63,290 nucleotides of DNA from NCBI GenBank assembly GCA_027575805.1, contig JANBPU010000092.1, positions 1-63,290 of the forward strand, given 5' to 3'. Position 1 is the stretch's first letter. Each line of letters begins with the position of its first letter. The stretch comes from Mycoemilia scoparia. Taxonomy: Eukaryota > Kickxellomycota > Kickxellomycetes > Kickxellales > Kickxellaceae. The notes below the pieces were generated by a model, which was given only the letters and a program-made list of their open reading frames with translations, made no database searches and was not told the origin of the DNA. The position numbers were made by a program, and so were the translations under genes. Below, piece after piece: positions 12,701 to 23,998 of this stretch.

Positions 12701-15700
12701 ACACGCATCTGGAGCTGGATCCTCGCTTTCAATATTTAAGGGTAATACTCCACAAGCTCAAAATGCATCAAAAGCTTCGAGTACCCACTCCATGGAGTCC
12801 CTGAACAGGACATTAAATAATTTACTAAGCGAGGTAGATACAAACCCCGCTTTGCTTGCCGCTTGTAAAAAGTTCACAACTGAAACACGCAATGCAGTTT
12901 GTCAACTTGTTGAGCGCTGGTGCGGATTTGGAAAGCTTGGGAATTATACAAGAGAAAACGAGGCTGATATGATGAAGGGTGTTCTTGATCAGCACAAGGA
13001 TTCTCAGGACCGTGGTGCCATAACCTCTCACTTGGAGAGAGAAAGACGTGGTCTGGAAGAGGCTGCGCTACGAGCCATGGCCGTTCTTGGTCGTGTGATG
13101 TTTAGTGAGAATCCTTATGAGAAGGTTAATCGTGAAAAGGTCATATCAGAGTCGAGAGTGCTCTTTACGTGGACTGCTGACGTTTTTGTTCACAGAGACA
13201 TCCGCCTCCAAGCTATCGGACAAAAAGCCATAGAATGGTACTTTGGGGGGAGGCTCAATTTAGGGTTCTTGTTCCGAGAGCTTATACAAAAGTGCTGGGG
13301 AACAGCCAGATCATTGAACAACCAGCGCTTGCACATTCGTGGGATCTCTGGTGGTGACAAGAGCGGATCAAGCGAAAACACGCCATTTTACCTTGCTTCG
13401 GAGCGCATCGCATCATCATATTTTAAGGCACTGGCAGAAATTGTATCTAACGATCGCAGGCGTGAAGCAGTTGAGCTTTCTGCAACTAGTTCCGAAGCCG
13501 CAGACACCGATGCATCAACTTCATATAATGATAATGACGCACCCACATTTTCACTAAGCATAATACTGCCGCTGAGTCTTTATATGGCGCAGAAGGGCCA
13601 GATTGAAACACGAAAGTGTGCCTTTGACGTCTTGTATTTTTTGGCGGAGAATGCATTGAACAACTGGAAAAACATGAACTCAGAGAGCCACCATACAATT
13701 GAAAAGTACTCAAATAGACTAAGATCGCTAAAAGCCCTTGAGCAACGAATAATCTGTCAAGACAGATGGGTGTACACAGATGCATGGAAGGATTTAAGCA
13801 TATATTGCGCAATGTTTTTCAAGTCCAAGCTTCCAAAAGTTCTCAACGAAATTGCCTCTCAGCTCTGCGAGTCTGTCGAATCAGAAACACGTACTGAAGT
13901 GCTACTTGAAATGCTTGTCAGCTGGGTTGACAATGCTTGGCTTGAAAGCCCTTCAGGATCTCTTGTTGATGATGCTAACATGGGATGGGACAAGGCTTCA
14001 GATCTGACTCAAAGTTCAAAAATCATACTGCAAGTGCTCGTATATACTACCATTAGAGGAGGTGATGTGTTCCAAAGACAGATTCAATCACTGTGGTCCC
14101 GCCTGATCCACCATCCACAAATAAACGATCAGCTTGGCCCAGACGATTTAATGGATGAGTCTGTAAGCACCTTGGATCTACATAACTTTTACCTGGCGTT
14201 ACAGGCTCTCACAAGCTGGGCTTACGAATGGAAGACAATGACCTTCCTTCAGCACTTCACCCGTATAATAATGCTGATGGCCAATACACCATTGCTCCCT
14301 TATATCATTCAGTGGTGTGAGCATGCACTGCGCCCAATATCCTTTGTCCCCGATCAGCTTGTCGATGAAATAAACAATGCCTCATCTGGAGATCCATTGG
14401 GATATCCCAGTACACTGGAAGATACTGCCAATAAAGAGCAATGGCAGCTCAATCTCTTTTCCCACTGCCGGCTTTCTGGATCAAGCTTGGTTTTGGTCTC
14501 TAATGGTGGACTTGCGTTGCTTGCACTGAAAGCCGTGTGTATTAACCATGCATGGAAAGTCATGTCTACCATCCCAAGCATAGTTCATATATCCATTTTG
14601 AACCTTGCAAATCCAGAAAAGTGGGTTCAGGAGGCAGCGTCGGATATACTCCAGAGCCTTATCACTGCTGAATACAACAGCATCCACGAATCGTCATTGG
14701 TAGCTACTCTAAACAACGAGACAATATATGAACTGCATGAACATTCTGACAGCTCTATAAAATTGCTCCGTGACAAGCAATGGCTTGGGGGTATTGTTGA
14801 TCCTAAGCAAAACACGAGTGGAATGATAAGCGAAATAGCTAAATCGAAGACTTTGATCTCTCCTCCAGGTCTCGCTTTTTCTACTAAACAGCACTCTGAG
14901 TCTTCATTTGACAAGTTTTATGAACTTGTTACATCCATAGTTTATGTGTTCTCCATTCGCTCCACTGAAATATCTACGCTTTGGGCAAATGCAGCCCTAT
15001 TTTGGGGTGCATCGTGTCCGGTACGTACAATTGCTCTTATTTCATACAAGTTTTGGATTGCACTGGTGCACAGTTCGGGAACAGCAGCTTCCACGGCCAG
15101 TGGTCTAAACATTGTCCTTTCCACAGAGCAGTTAGGTAATGCTGGGACACGCCCTGGAATACCGTTCGATCAGTGGTCTGGGCTTGCAAGCACCACTCAT
15201 CCATCTCCAAGCAACAATGTGAACCTCGATCACAGGATGCTTTTGATTATCATCGACCGCTTGACAAACGTTGTCGGAGATGAAGACTCAAGTACATATG
15301 TGTTTGCAGTTCAGGTAGTTGAGGCTTTCAAAGAATACTCGATAGCATATTTTGAGAGAAGAAACTCTTCCCAAATCAAAAGACATTCTAGTACAGCCAC
15401 ACCAAGACCATATGACTACAATGGTGCTTTGGATGATGAAAACAAATCACTATTAAAGGAAAGCAATGATATGGATCCCTTATCGCTTTCTACTACGCAA
15501 AGCGACTTTGCAATTCCCATGGATATAATTTCGGCGTCGATCTCTCTGATGTATGTTAAAAGCGAAATCGTATACAAAACGGCTCTTGATGTATTATCCC
15601 TAGGTATAACTGAAATGGACTTGGGCAATAACCATGAGCTTCAAAAACAGGCATATCACTATTTTGTTGAGCATTGGTCGAAGCTTGGTGATGATGAAGA

Positions 15701-18506
15701 CGCAATGTTCCACGCAAGCTCATTGATAGAGAGAGATGACAGCTTGAATGGCAAAAGAAAATTAATATTCCCTGGATTGCAACCGGTGCTTCTCCGAGGA
15801 CTGGAATATCCAAGCTGCCGCTCCAGCTGTCTATCAATGATGAAGGATTTATTGGAGTATAAAGTACCTGGACTCATAAGTCCAGAGCCACTAGAGTCTA
15901 CCTGCATAAGACTTGTGGCCGCATACTTCCCAGAGATTTTAGAAGGATGTACTGTAGCGCGGATCAGTCCTTCAACATTTGCACTAGGCTCGCCAGATTC
16001 ATCCACTGCTGCTCTCTCTGTAAACTCTAATAAGGAAGATCCGGTCTCATCACAAACAGAGCTTGCTCAAGATGCCAATTCTGCTTCAAAAGAGGGTGAT
16101 AAGATCAACGAAGAAACTCCAACAATTGGTATCGCTCCTGATATCTTCTCAGCTCTCAGAAAGTCTACACATCCTGGCCACTCAACAAGAAGAAACTTGC
16201 TTCAAAAGTGGAGATCCAGACATCTCCAAAACAACGCAACTGTTACATTTGATCCTTCAATGGTTGTGTCTTCTGTTGGCGGAATCAACACTTCCATGGC
16301 CAAGTCAACTGGCTCCCTCATTTCCAACGACATGGATTGGCAAAGTAATCCAAGTTCGCAATCTATGCAGCTCTTCAAACTACTCAAGACTATCAGCGAG
16401 CTTGACTTTGCTGACAGTGACCACAAATCAACCACACCTGGATCAAAACAGGTCTTCCGCTCAAGATTCTCCACAAGTAGCAGAAAGTCCAGTAATGACG
16501 CCTATAAAATGTCTGCCCCATCTAGCTGGAAGGCATCATCTTCCTCGCATACTAACACAAACAGCTTGAAATCATTTTGCCTGTCTATCTTGAACCGAAA
16601 CTTCCAGAATGTTTACCAGCTAATCACCAAATTTGCATACATGATTCGTGAAAACTATGATGTACTAGAAAATGAAATCCTGCATATATGGCTCAAGCTG
16701 ATGTTTTCATGGACAGATTTCCCTGAGGCGTTAGTACTTTTCGATATCCCTGTCCAGAAAATAGTTGATGATCTGTCCTCATCGCTTATGGATGTATCGG
16801 ATATTCGCGGACCGGGTTCTGCATTGCAGGATAACGACTGTAACAAATATCTCCAGACTTTCAGGGAAATTAGACGCGTATCCCGATTGTTGGAATGTAT
16901 AAAGTCTCTAGTAAAGACATGTGAAGGCGTATTCCCTATGAAGAACTCGGCCAGCGATAATGATGCACTGGCCTCTCTGTTTGAATTGATACGGTGTACA
17001 GGAATAACCCCAAATGTCTCTGAGGTTCTTCAAATGCTTTTAAAGAGAGCAGAGACTTCTAAGCTTACTCGTAGTTCAACCCAGGCTTCATCTAGATACA
17101 AGAGCTGGGCTACTCAGATGTCAGCGACGGCTATGGGAACTCCCAGTATAAACAATGAAGATGCGGTGAATAAACTCAATGAATCTGGCTACGCTTGGTT
17201 TGATCTTGATGACCAAACTTTGGAAGCCTACACTTATCAGGCTTTGTCTAATATAGTTCAGCGCGGTTTGGAGGTTCTGGGCCAGGAACTGTTTGAAGAG
17301 CATGATGATACGCTGAAGACCATGTATATGGTGAATATGGATAACCCAGATCTGTACCAGCAGGAATATTATCCCAGCAGCTACCAGAATATTCAAGACA
17401 TTGGAAGCTATGACTCTCAGTCACTCGGAATATATGGTGCTGGATCTATTCCCAGAAATAACATACTGCGTAAACAATCTCCTGCGATTGCTAACTCTAC
17501 ACCATCAGCTGGTGGTTCATCCCGAATTCCCAGCGATAGCAACTATATGTCATCGCCATATTCAGAGTCATTGATAACTACTCCAATGCTGCAGCTGTCT
17601 TCAGGCAACATGGCAGATATTTCGGCTGCTTTAAACACCACAGCCAACATGGACCCCTTAAGACTGATGTTACCAGGACCATATATACCTGAGACGCCGT
17701 TGATGCAGCACACACACTTCGATAGTGAACCAATGGCACAATTCCCTAGACTCAGCACACATTCCTCGCCCGGAGGCGACATGCTGCTCCATAGCACTCA
17801 GTTCTCTACATCAATACAGGATGGCGTCAAAGCATCCTCTCCAAAATCTTTCTCGACAATTGAAACTTCGCCGGTAGAAACGAATGTTGCCCCACCTTTC
17901 CACAGGTTACCGATACCCAGCATTAGGCCGCATAGTGCTCAAAGCGCCCAGCTTTCTCCATTACTGAGCTGTGAGGATGACAACGAAAGGAGATCTGATT
18001 TGGGAAGCTGGCCAGAGACGCCATCTGATGAAGCCAGTCAGGATGAGCCCAAGTCACCAGAAAATGCCTCGAACACTTCAACAAGCCAGGAAAAATCCAA
18101 ACCCTCAGAAAACCAGTGGGACTCATTCCTGTCTGAACTTGATGATATCGATCGTTATTTTGAAGAGGCGCTAAAAGTCTCTAACTCTGAAACTTCTTTG
18201 GACGAAACCACACAACTTGATCAGGAATCATTTCCATCACTATCAACACAGCACCAATATAAACTCGCTTCTAACCTTGGCGACTATCATACAATTACAT
18301 CCTCGCAAACAGCAGCACCAGTAGTAGAAGCAGAAATAGGAACTGGACAAAAGGAGAACATTCAAAATACTCATCCATCAAGGATTCTTACTCACCAAAG
18401 GTCCAAAAGTTCACTTGGATCTCATCCCCTATCCTTCTCAGTAGATATTGATAGCCAAAGCGATGCATCTAGCCCAATTGTATCATCATCATCTCCAAAA
18501 GTGTAA
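6753..18506 (+). CDS. TAO3: Tao3/Mor2/Pag1 (Furry-family) cell morphogenesis scaffold
   Basis: Two exons, 6753-7752 and 7837-18506, join in frame to 3889 residues. Furry-family proteins are giant HEAT/ARM-like scaffolds that bind NDR-family kinases and their Mob partners in the RAM/MOR polarity pathway. The first 370 or so residues are disordered and rich in Ser, Asn and Asp. The conserved part starts near residue 371 with a segment containing DFSLYLDYGVDPTMDALLDA and LARRKPLTVIELLLVWRK. The long helical repeat body runs to about residue 3420. A Gly/Ser-rich loop interrupts it around 1597-1660. The last 450 or so residues are again disordered, rich in SP and TP pairs. S. cerevisiae Tao3 is about 2400 residues, so this copy is long, mostly through disordered ends and loops. 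The only intron sits in the disordered N-terminal part. The start is the first ATG in frame; an upstream frame extension has no ATG. Confidence 0.9.
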
Positions 18507-18790
18507 AAGAGCTACTACCAAACAGCTTTTCATGATTTGCTACTGGCATTGGTACATCAATAGCATTATATTATTTTTCTAAATTCAAGTTAACCATATT
18601 ATCCATTTTCATTGTATTCTTTATCAATACATTTATACTCATTTATTTATGATTAAAACCTGTGTTGGTTTTTATTGGAACATGGAATATGGTGTGGTTA
18701 CAAAGCAATATGTGTATTTGGATTCATTAAAAACTTGAAACAAGTATAATGTATAGCAAGCAAAAGTAACACCAGAATATAGGGGTTTGT

Positions 18791-20096
18791 TTAAGATCTA
18801 GTTAGGTAGTCACCCTCTGGCTTAACAACGGGATTCTCAAGATCTAAATAACAATAATTCACAGAGGTGTTTTGGGTTTGAAAAAAAACGGCTACTTAGG
18901 TTCATATTATATTGACCAATTTGCTTTAAGTTTTGCTTACCTGGGCCATTGCTTACTGGGACAATCTGGGTAGGATTGATATTGGTGTGACTAGTATAGT
19001 AATGGTACTTGATGTGATCCATATCGACAGTTTCTTTAACTAATCACCCAAACCAACAACATTGTTTTATTATTAGGATTAATGCTTATGCAAATGTAAT
19101 CACAGTCCAAGTATGAAATATAAGCGTGTGTGATAAAAGATTTTTTAGAAACTTACCTCCGGGTAACTGATAAACAAGTCTAGCCCATCTCAAAATGCTG
19201 GGATAATCGTGAGCAATGAGCTTCAAGTTGCACTTGAAATGGCCATGATAAACGGGATCGAATCTGACAATAGTAGTCCACAGTCTGATATCAGCTTCAG
19301 TCAACACATTGCCAACCAAAAACTGCTTATCGGAGAGTATCTTTTCAACTCTATCGAGCGATTCAAACAATTTGGTAACATGGTTCTCATCTATAATACA
19401 CCCAAATGCATACATCCGTAAATACATACACAACAATTGCAGGATTATTTACTAAAGAAATATGTACAACAACTTATCAATGTGTATATACTTACAAACT
19501 TTCTGATCAGTAGCAAATCCAGACTTATAAACTCCATTATTAATATCATTATAAATCCATTCGTTGATATCATCAATTTCCTTACGCAAGTTCTTTGGAT
19601 ACAGATCAATCTTCTGATACTCGGGCTCAATAATATCATTAAACCCTTCATTAAGAATACGAAGGATCTCCGAACTTTCGTTGTTAACTATAGTCTTGTT
19701 CTTTTTATCCCACAAAACCGGAACAGTAAAGCGGGCATTATAATTAGGCTCAGCCTTAAAGTACAATTCGGACAAGAATTTAGAGTCGTTTACGGTATCC
19801 GGGATAGCACCAGGACAATCTTTGGGGTCACTAAACTTCCATCCACCTTCGCCCAGAAATTGGTCAACAACAGAAATCCCAATAACATCTTTGAGGCCTT
19901 TGATGCTGCGGGCGATCAGGGTGCGGTGGGCCCAGGGACATGCTAGGCTGACATAAAGGTGATAACGGCCTTTTTCGGGTTGGAATTTGGATGAAGGGTC
20001 GCTGGATATCCAGTCACGAAAAGACGAGACTTGTCTTCTAAACTCCCCATCGGCTGATGCCCAGCCTTTAATAGCCTTGCCTACTTGCTTTGACAT
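18791..20096 (-). CDS. ECM4: Xi-class glutathione S-transferase / glutathionyl-hydroquinone reductase, four exons
   Basis: Minus-strand exons 20096-19496, 19390-19157, 19039-18941 and 18843-18791 splice in frame to 328 residues. The family removes glutathione from glutathionyl-(hydro)quinones and belongs to the omega-like/Xi GSTs (yeast Ecm4/Gto). The catalytic Cys is residue 53 in the signature CPWAHR. The conserved WKFSDPKDCPG segment and the thioredoxin-fold segment ARFTVPVLWD follow. The all-helical C-terminal domain contains VGNVLTEADIRLWTTIVRFDPVY, and the late family motif HIKYHYY...NINPTQIVP falls in exon 3. Introns are 63 to 117 bases where measured. The 5' flank carries a CACGTG palindrome at 20374-20379, a possible bHLH or bZIP site. 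ECM4 is a family symbol; orthology to one yeast paralogue is not shown. Confidence 0.9.
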
Positions 20097-20944
20097 TGTG
20101 TAGTATTGTACCTGTGCGTATGAGTATTTAAACCAATGTAATTATTTGTAGGTAGTAGAAAAGAAAAATTGAGGAATCGAAATGACTTTGCTCTTGGTTT
20201 GGCTCCCACGAACCCATTTATATGCTTGTAGTGGAGAATGATGATGAAAGGATTAATCAGTATACGTTGAGCAATGTGGGCTGCCTGCTATTGGCCAGAT
20301 CGATGGCTCTGGTGGTGACGTTCTCAGCTGATCCAACAACTTCATCTATGTCTTAGTAATGGATTAATAATAACACGTGTGCTAATTATTAAACAATACC
20401 TTTTGGTAGTCAGTGGCAATAGGGGCATTCACAGCCAAATGGATGACCACAACTTGATAGAAAATAACCACCAAGATGACTGACAAAGCTATTTCTAATA
20501 CTAATTGAAACTGTGACACGAATATTATCTGGCTTCATAGTATAATTATAAAAACACATTACATTACAAATTGCTGTATTATTTGTCATGAATTTTATAA
20601 ACAGGTAGAAATCATTTTGCAAAGCAAGTGTGAGAGAAAAGAAGGTATGAGTAAATAGCTATAATAAAAGCGTATAGTAATAAGTGGTCGTAGCAGTAGT
20701 ATATCCTTGGAGTTATAGGGCTAAGGACTGAAGAAGAGATATGACTATCATATAATTATGTGCGTGTGTGTGCATATCCAGGGCGGGCGTGTGTTGTGTG
20801 TACAGATAGAGAGGAGTAGTATATTTCCAAGGACAAAAGAATATAAGCAAAGAAGAATGCTCGGAGACAGATAAGTACATGAGATTTTTCTGTGGTGTGG
20901 ATAATTTGGTGTTTGGTTTGTCTGTTCGTTATTCTCCAACATTG
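20097..20944. other. Intergenic region upstream of the GST gene
   Basis: About 850 bases that include the GST promoter and the 3' end of the 1017-residue gene. A CACGTG box lies at 20374-20379. Short GT/TG runs occur near 20760-20810. No gene is visible. Confidence 0.5.
20374..20379. promoter_or_regulatory. CACGTG palindrome upstream of the GST gene
   Basis: A perfect E-box/G-box core about 280 bases before the GST start codon. In fungi such sites are bound by bHLH factors. A six-base site occurs often by chance, so function is only a suggestion. Confidence 0.25.
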
Positions 20945-23900
20945 TTATGTCTTGACTCTGCTAAAGGTTTTGGCCAAATTATGAACCATGTTGATATTAA
21001 CCTGTGGCCTTTTGGTGAAAGATGCATCATTGGAATCGGTGGTGGTGGTCTGCGTGGCAAGCCATGTGTCCATTATATCGTCCAATTCATCGTCATCCAT
21101 AACAGCTGTTGTTTCTTCGCTACTGCTCTTTAGTGATAAAGACTGCTGTGTTTGTGGCTGCTGCTGCTGCTGCTGCTGCTGACTATGGTAACGGTAGCTT
21201 TGACTTTTGATGGTCTGGCTTGAATAATGAACATCGGAAGACCGAGATTGCTGTTGTTGCTTTGATTCCTGCTGCTTATGCTGAGTGGTCGTCATATTAG
21301 AAACGTATGTTGGCTTGGCAACTTCAAAGCTCTCTCTAACAGATCTTGATGGCATAACAGCCGTGGAAGGTGTCATTAAAGCTTCCTGAGGACTTCCAGA
21401 CCTGCTGCTCTCTTTATAGGAAACACTAACACTCTCATGAACAAATGTTGTGGATGAGTTGTGGGATGCGCTAGATGGTGAATTCTCCTGGCTACGCCTC
21501 TGGGTAGCAATCTGCGCTGGCTGTTGTATTTGTGCTTTCTGCTGCTGCTGCTGTTGTTGTTGAGATTGAGACTGTGTTGGTGGTGGTGTTATTTGATTGT
21601 TTTGTTGGGAGTTGGTTCTGCTATGGGGCGATGACTGGACTTTTGGTGCTACCAAAGCCTTGGTGGGATGTGACTTGGAGAATACCTTGTCGACCCACCA
21701 GTAAAGCTGATCGAACTCTCCACCAATTTCCTCGCATGTGTTGCGACCCAACTTCTTGATTTTACCACTCTTGTCGCGTCCTCCAAATATACTGAGACGA
21801 CCATCGGCAGTTATGTGAATGGCTTCATAGACTGGTCTACGCTTTCTGTACTCAGTTAACAATTCAAGAAATAGAGTCAAGAAAACATCGGCCTGGAAGC
21901 TCTGTGCTGCTCTGGTCTTGCGACCCAGAAGTGATTCGCTGGCAACCATTAAATAAGTGACCAAAGATGACACTGAAACTCTCTTCATCGACCTTTCAAA
22001 TTTGACTACAGACTGACAAGCTTTTCTCCAGCACATAAATTGCTCCTCTTCAAGGCCACCGATTTCCTTGGCATCACAATCTTGCTTTGATGTGGTGTTT
22101 CCGGAAATTGCTTCTTCGATATTGATAACAAACTTATCAAATATGCTACCCAGCTCCATAATTAAAGCCATGCATAAGTGGTTTAGGTTCTTTGGCTGAC
22201 GGTCTCCCATTTCCCAGCTGAATCCCAAAAACTGAGCTGCCTGCAAAGCCGCATCTTCAATCTGATCAGTTCTAGTCTTGTGGTATGCAACAGTAGGCTT
22301 TCCAGAAAATACAGCACCAATGTCCTCATCTGGGCTCACAATAAGCAGATACAACAACATAGGCAACGTGAGATTTATTGGTCTGTTCGGATTCGATGTT
22401 GAATGGGATTGCGAATACTTATGCCACAACTCGAGTAACTTGTCCTGCTCTTTCTTTTCGATTCCAAGGCGAAGCTGGTTTACTGATAGATAGGACTGGA
22501 GGAAGGGGCTATTAGCTGAAGCAACTGCCTTTCGGTATACTTTATCACCATCCAAATTGGTATCGCTGTCATCAGCTTCAATATCATCGCCCATAGTCTT
22601 TGACATGGGTGAAGAAGGTTTACCAATGTTGAGAAGTGCGTGCAAAACAAGGTCCTTGTAGCGTTGGTCTGTTTGAGAAGTCAAAAGCAACGCGCCTATT
22701 TCTCGTAAAATCGAAACCCGCTCCTCAGTCTTGACAAACATGGAAACTAGGCGAGCCCGTATGTTCATCTTCTGCTCAGCATTGATGAAGCGGATTCGAA
22801 GCGCTTCATTCAGTACCATGTTGAGCATTCTTCTGAATGCTTTTGCTTTATCGTATTCGGTGACAATTTCGGAATGGACTTTACAACAAATTGGATCCAC
22901 ACATAATGGATCTGGGCAAAGCAACAATGCAGCCTGTGGATTAAAGCACATGATGTTAGCATTAGTCAAGAAAATGCAATCGATGACCGATGATGTAAAG
23001 CTTCCAGATCCTGATAAAGATTGGGCTGATGCTGGTTGGTCGAGCAGCGATAAACGCCACTGAGCCACAGCATCCAAATTGAGCTTGGTCGACTTTGTTG
23101 CACGGACAACGTCACCCAAAATAGCGTGCAAGTCTTCAGAGCTATATGATGCAGCACCTTCCTGAACTCGACGGACAAGCTGATCGCGAAGATTTTTGGG
23201 ATACAGCTCATCAACACAAAATTTAGCAAAAAACACATCGTTGAGGGCGCGGAGAAATGCAGGTGGAGACAGTGGCGCTAAGCCAGGGTGAGATCCACTG
23301 ACACTTCTTCGTCCAGAAGATGCGTGGTGATGTGGGGTGTTCATACTATTACTGCCACCAACACCTGTAGTTGAATTTTGTCTGCTATGGTAAGTGCCTT
23401 GTTTTCGGTGATGTTGCTGATTATATTGGCTAGAATTGCTATGACTGCTACTGTTGCTAGATGAAGACTGTGAGTCTTCCATTGATGTCGTAATGGCTGT
23501 AGAATTTTGGGTGATGTTATTATTATTGTTGTTGGTGGTGGTGGTGGTGCTACTGTTATTGTTATTGTTGTTTGTAGTGCTTCTATATTTTGTGTTATTA
23601 GTGCCTTTTGTGCTAGATGATGAAGGAAGACGAGATGAGGAAGCATTGAAACCCATCATAGAAGCATCAAGCATGTCCTGTCGATGGCTCTGGCGACTAG
23701 GAGAGTTGGATATAGTACTACCATTACTAACATGCGAGTGTTTGATATGTGCCCGACTGCTACTACGACTATTTGGTGGTGGTAACGAGGAGCGAATTTT
23801 TTTACCAGCCTGTAGGGTAGCCATGTAGCCCTGCTGTTTTGCTAGTCTCGACCGGCTGGCCTCTTTAACCATAAATTCGTCTATGTTTTCAAGGTTGCTG

Positions 23901-23998
23901 CCTCTTGGTATCAGCCTTTGGCGACCGAATTCAGAATGAATGCTACTAGCCAGCGAATCTGTACTCCGGTTAGGAACTGCTTGACCAGGGGTATACAT
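20945..23998 (-). CDS. Unrecognised 1017-residue protein with a conserved-looking helical core
   Basis: One uninterrupted ORF. The start ATG (MYTPGQAVPNRS) has no in-frame extension. Residues 1-235 are low complexity, with Asn, Thr, Ser and His runs. Residues about 239-770 look like a folded, mostly helical domain. It begins LSPPAFLRALNDVFFAKFC and contains the motif CPDPLCVDPICCKVH (about 357-372), whose four Cys and one His could bind a metal. Near the end of the core is a segment that includes FGGRDKSGKIKKLGRN. The last 250 residues are Gln-rich with two pure Gln tracts. There is no signal peptide or membrane segment. I do not recognise the family and give no function. The large gene-free DNA upstream suggests a long leader or complex promoter. 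Confidence 0.75.
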   Translation of the reverse strand: MYTPGQAVPNRSTDSLASSIHSEFGRQRLIPRGSNLENIDEFMVKEASRSRLAKQQGYMATLQAGKKIRSSLPPPNSRSSSRAHIKHSHVSNGSTISNSPSRQSHRQDMLDASMMGFNASSSRLPSSSSTKGTNNTKYRSTTNNNNNNSSTTTTTNNNNNNITQNSTAITTSMEDSQSSSSNSSSHSNSSQYNQQHHRKQGTYHSRQNSTTGVGGSNSMNTPHHHASSGRRSVSGSHPGLAPLSPPAFLRALNDVFFAKFCVDELYPKNLRDQLVRRVQEGAASYSSEDLHAILGDVVRATKSTKLNLDAVAQWRLSLLDQPASAQSLSGSGSFTSSVIDCIFLTNANIMCFNPQAALLLCPDPLCVDPICCKVHSEIVTEYDKAKAFRRMLNMVLNEALRIRFINAEQKMNIRARLVSMFVKTEERVSILREIGALLLTSQTDQRYKDLVLHALLNIGKPSSPMSKTMGDDIEADDSDTNLDGDKVYRKAVASANSPFLQSYLSVNQLRLGIEKKEQDKLLELWHKYSQSHSTSNPNRPINLTLPMLLYLLIVSPDEDIGAVFSGKPTVAYHKTRTDQIEDAALQAAQFLGFSWEMGDRQPKNLNHLCMALIMELGSIFDKFVINIEEAISGNTTSKQDCDAKEIGGLEEEQFMCWRKACQSVVKFERSMKRVSVSSLVTYLMVASESLLGRKTRAAQSFQADVFLTLFLELLTEYRKRRPVYEAIHITADGRLSIFGGRDKSGKIKKLGRNTCEEIGGEFDQLYWWVDKVFSKSHPTKALVAPKVQSSPHSRTNSQQNNQITPPPTQSQSQQQQQQQQKAQIQQPAQIATQRRSQENSPSSASHNSSTTFVHESVSVSYKESSRSGSPQEALMTPSTAVMPSRSVRESFEVAKPTYVSNMTTTQHKQQESKQQQQSRSSDVHYSSQTIKSQSYRYHSQQQQQQQQPQTQQSLSLKSSSEETTAVMDDDELDDIMDTWLATQTTTTDSNDASFTKRPQVNINMVHNLAKTFSRVKT

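Noticed and set aside
16063..16569. 168-codon plus-strand ORF inside the Tao3-like gene
   Set aside because: It lies in another frame of a strongly supported coding region and has no domain features.
19437..19946. 169-codon plus-strand ORF opposite the GST gene
   Set aside because: It is antisense to GST exons 1 and 2 with clear family motifs, and its own product is Ile/Asn-rich without domain character.
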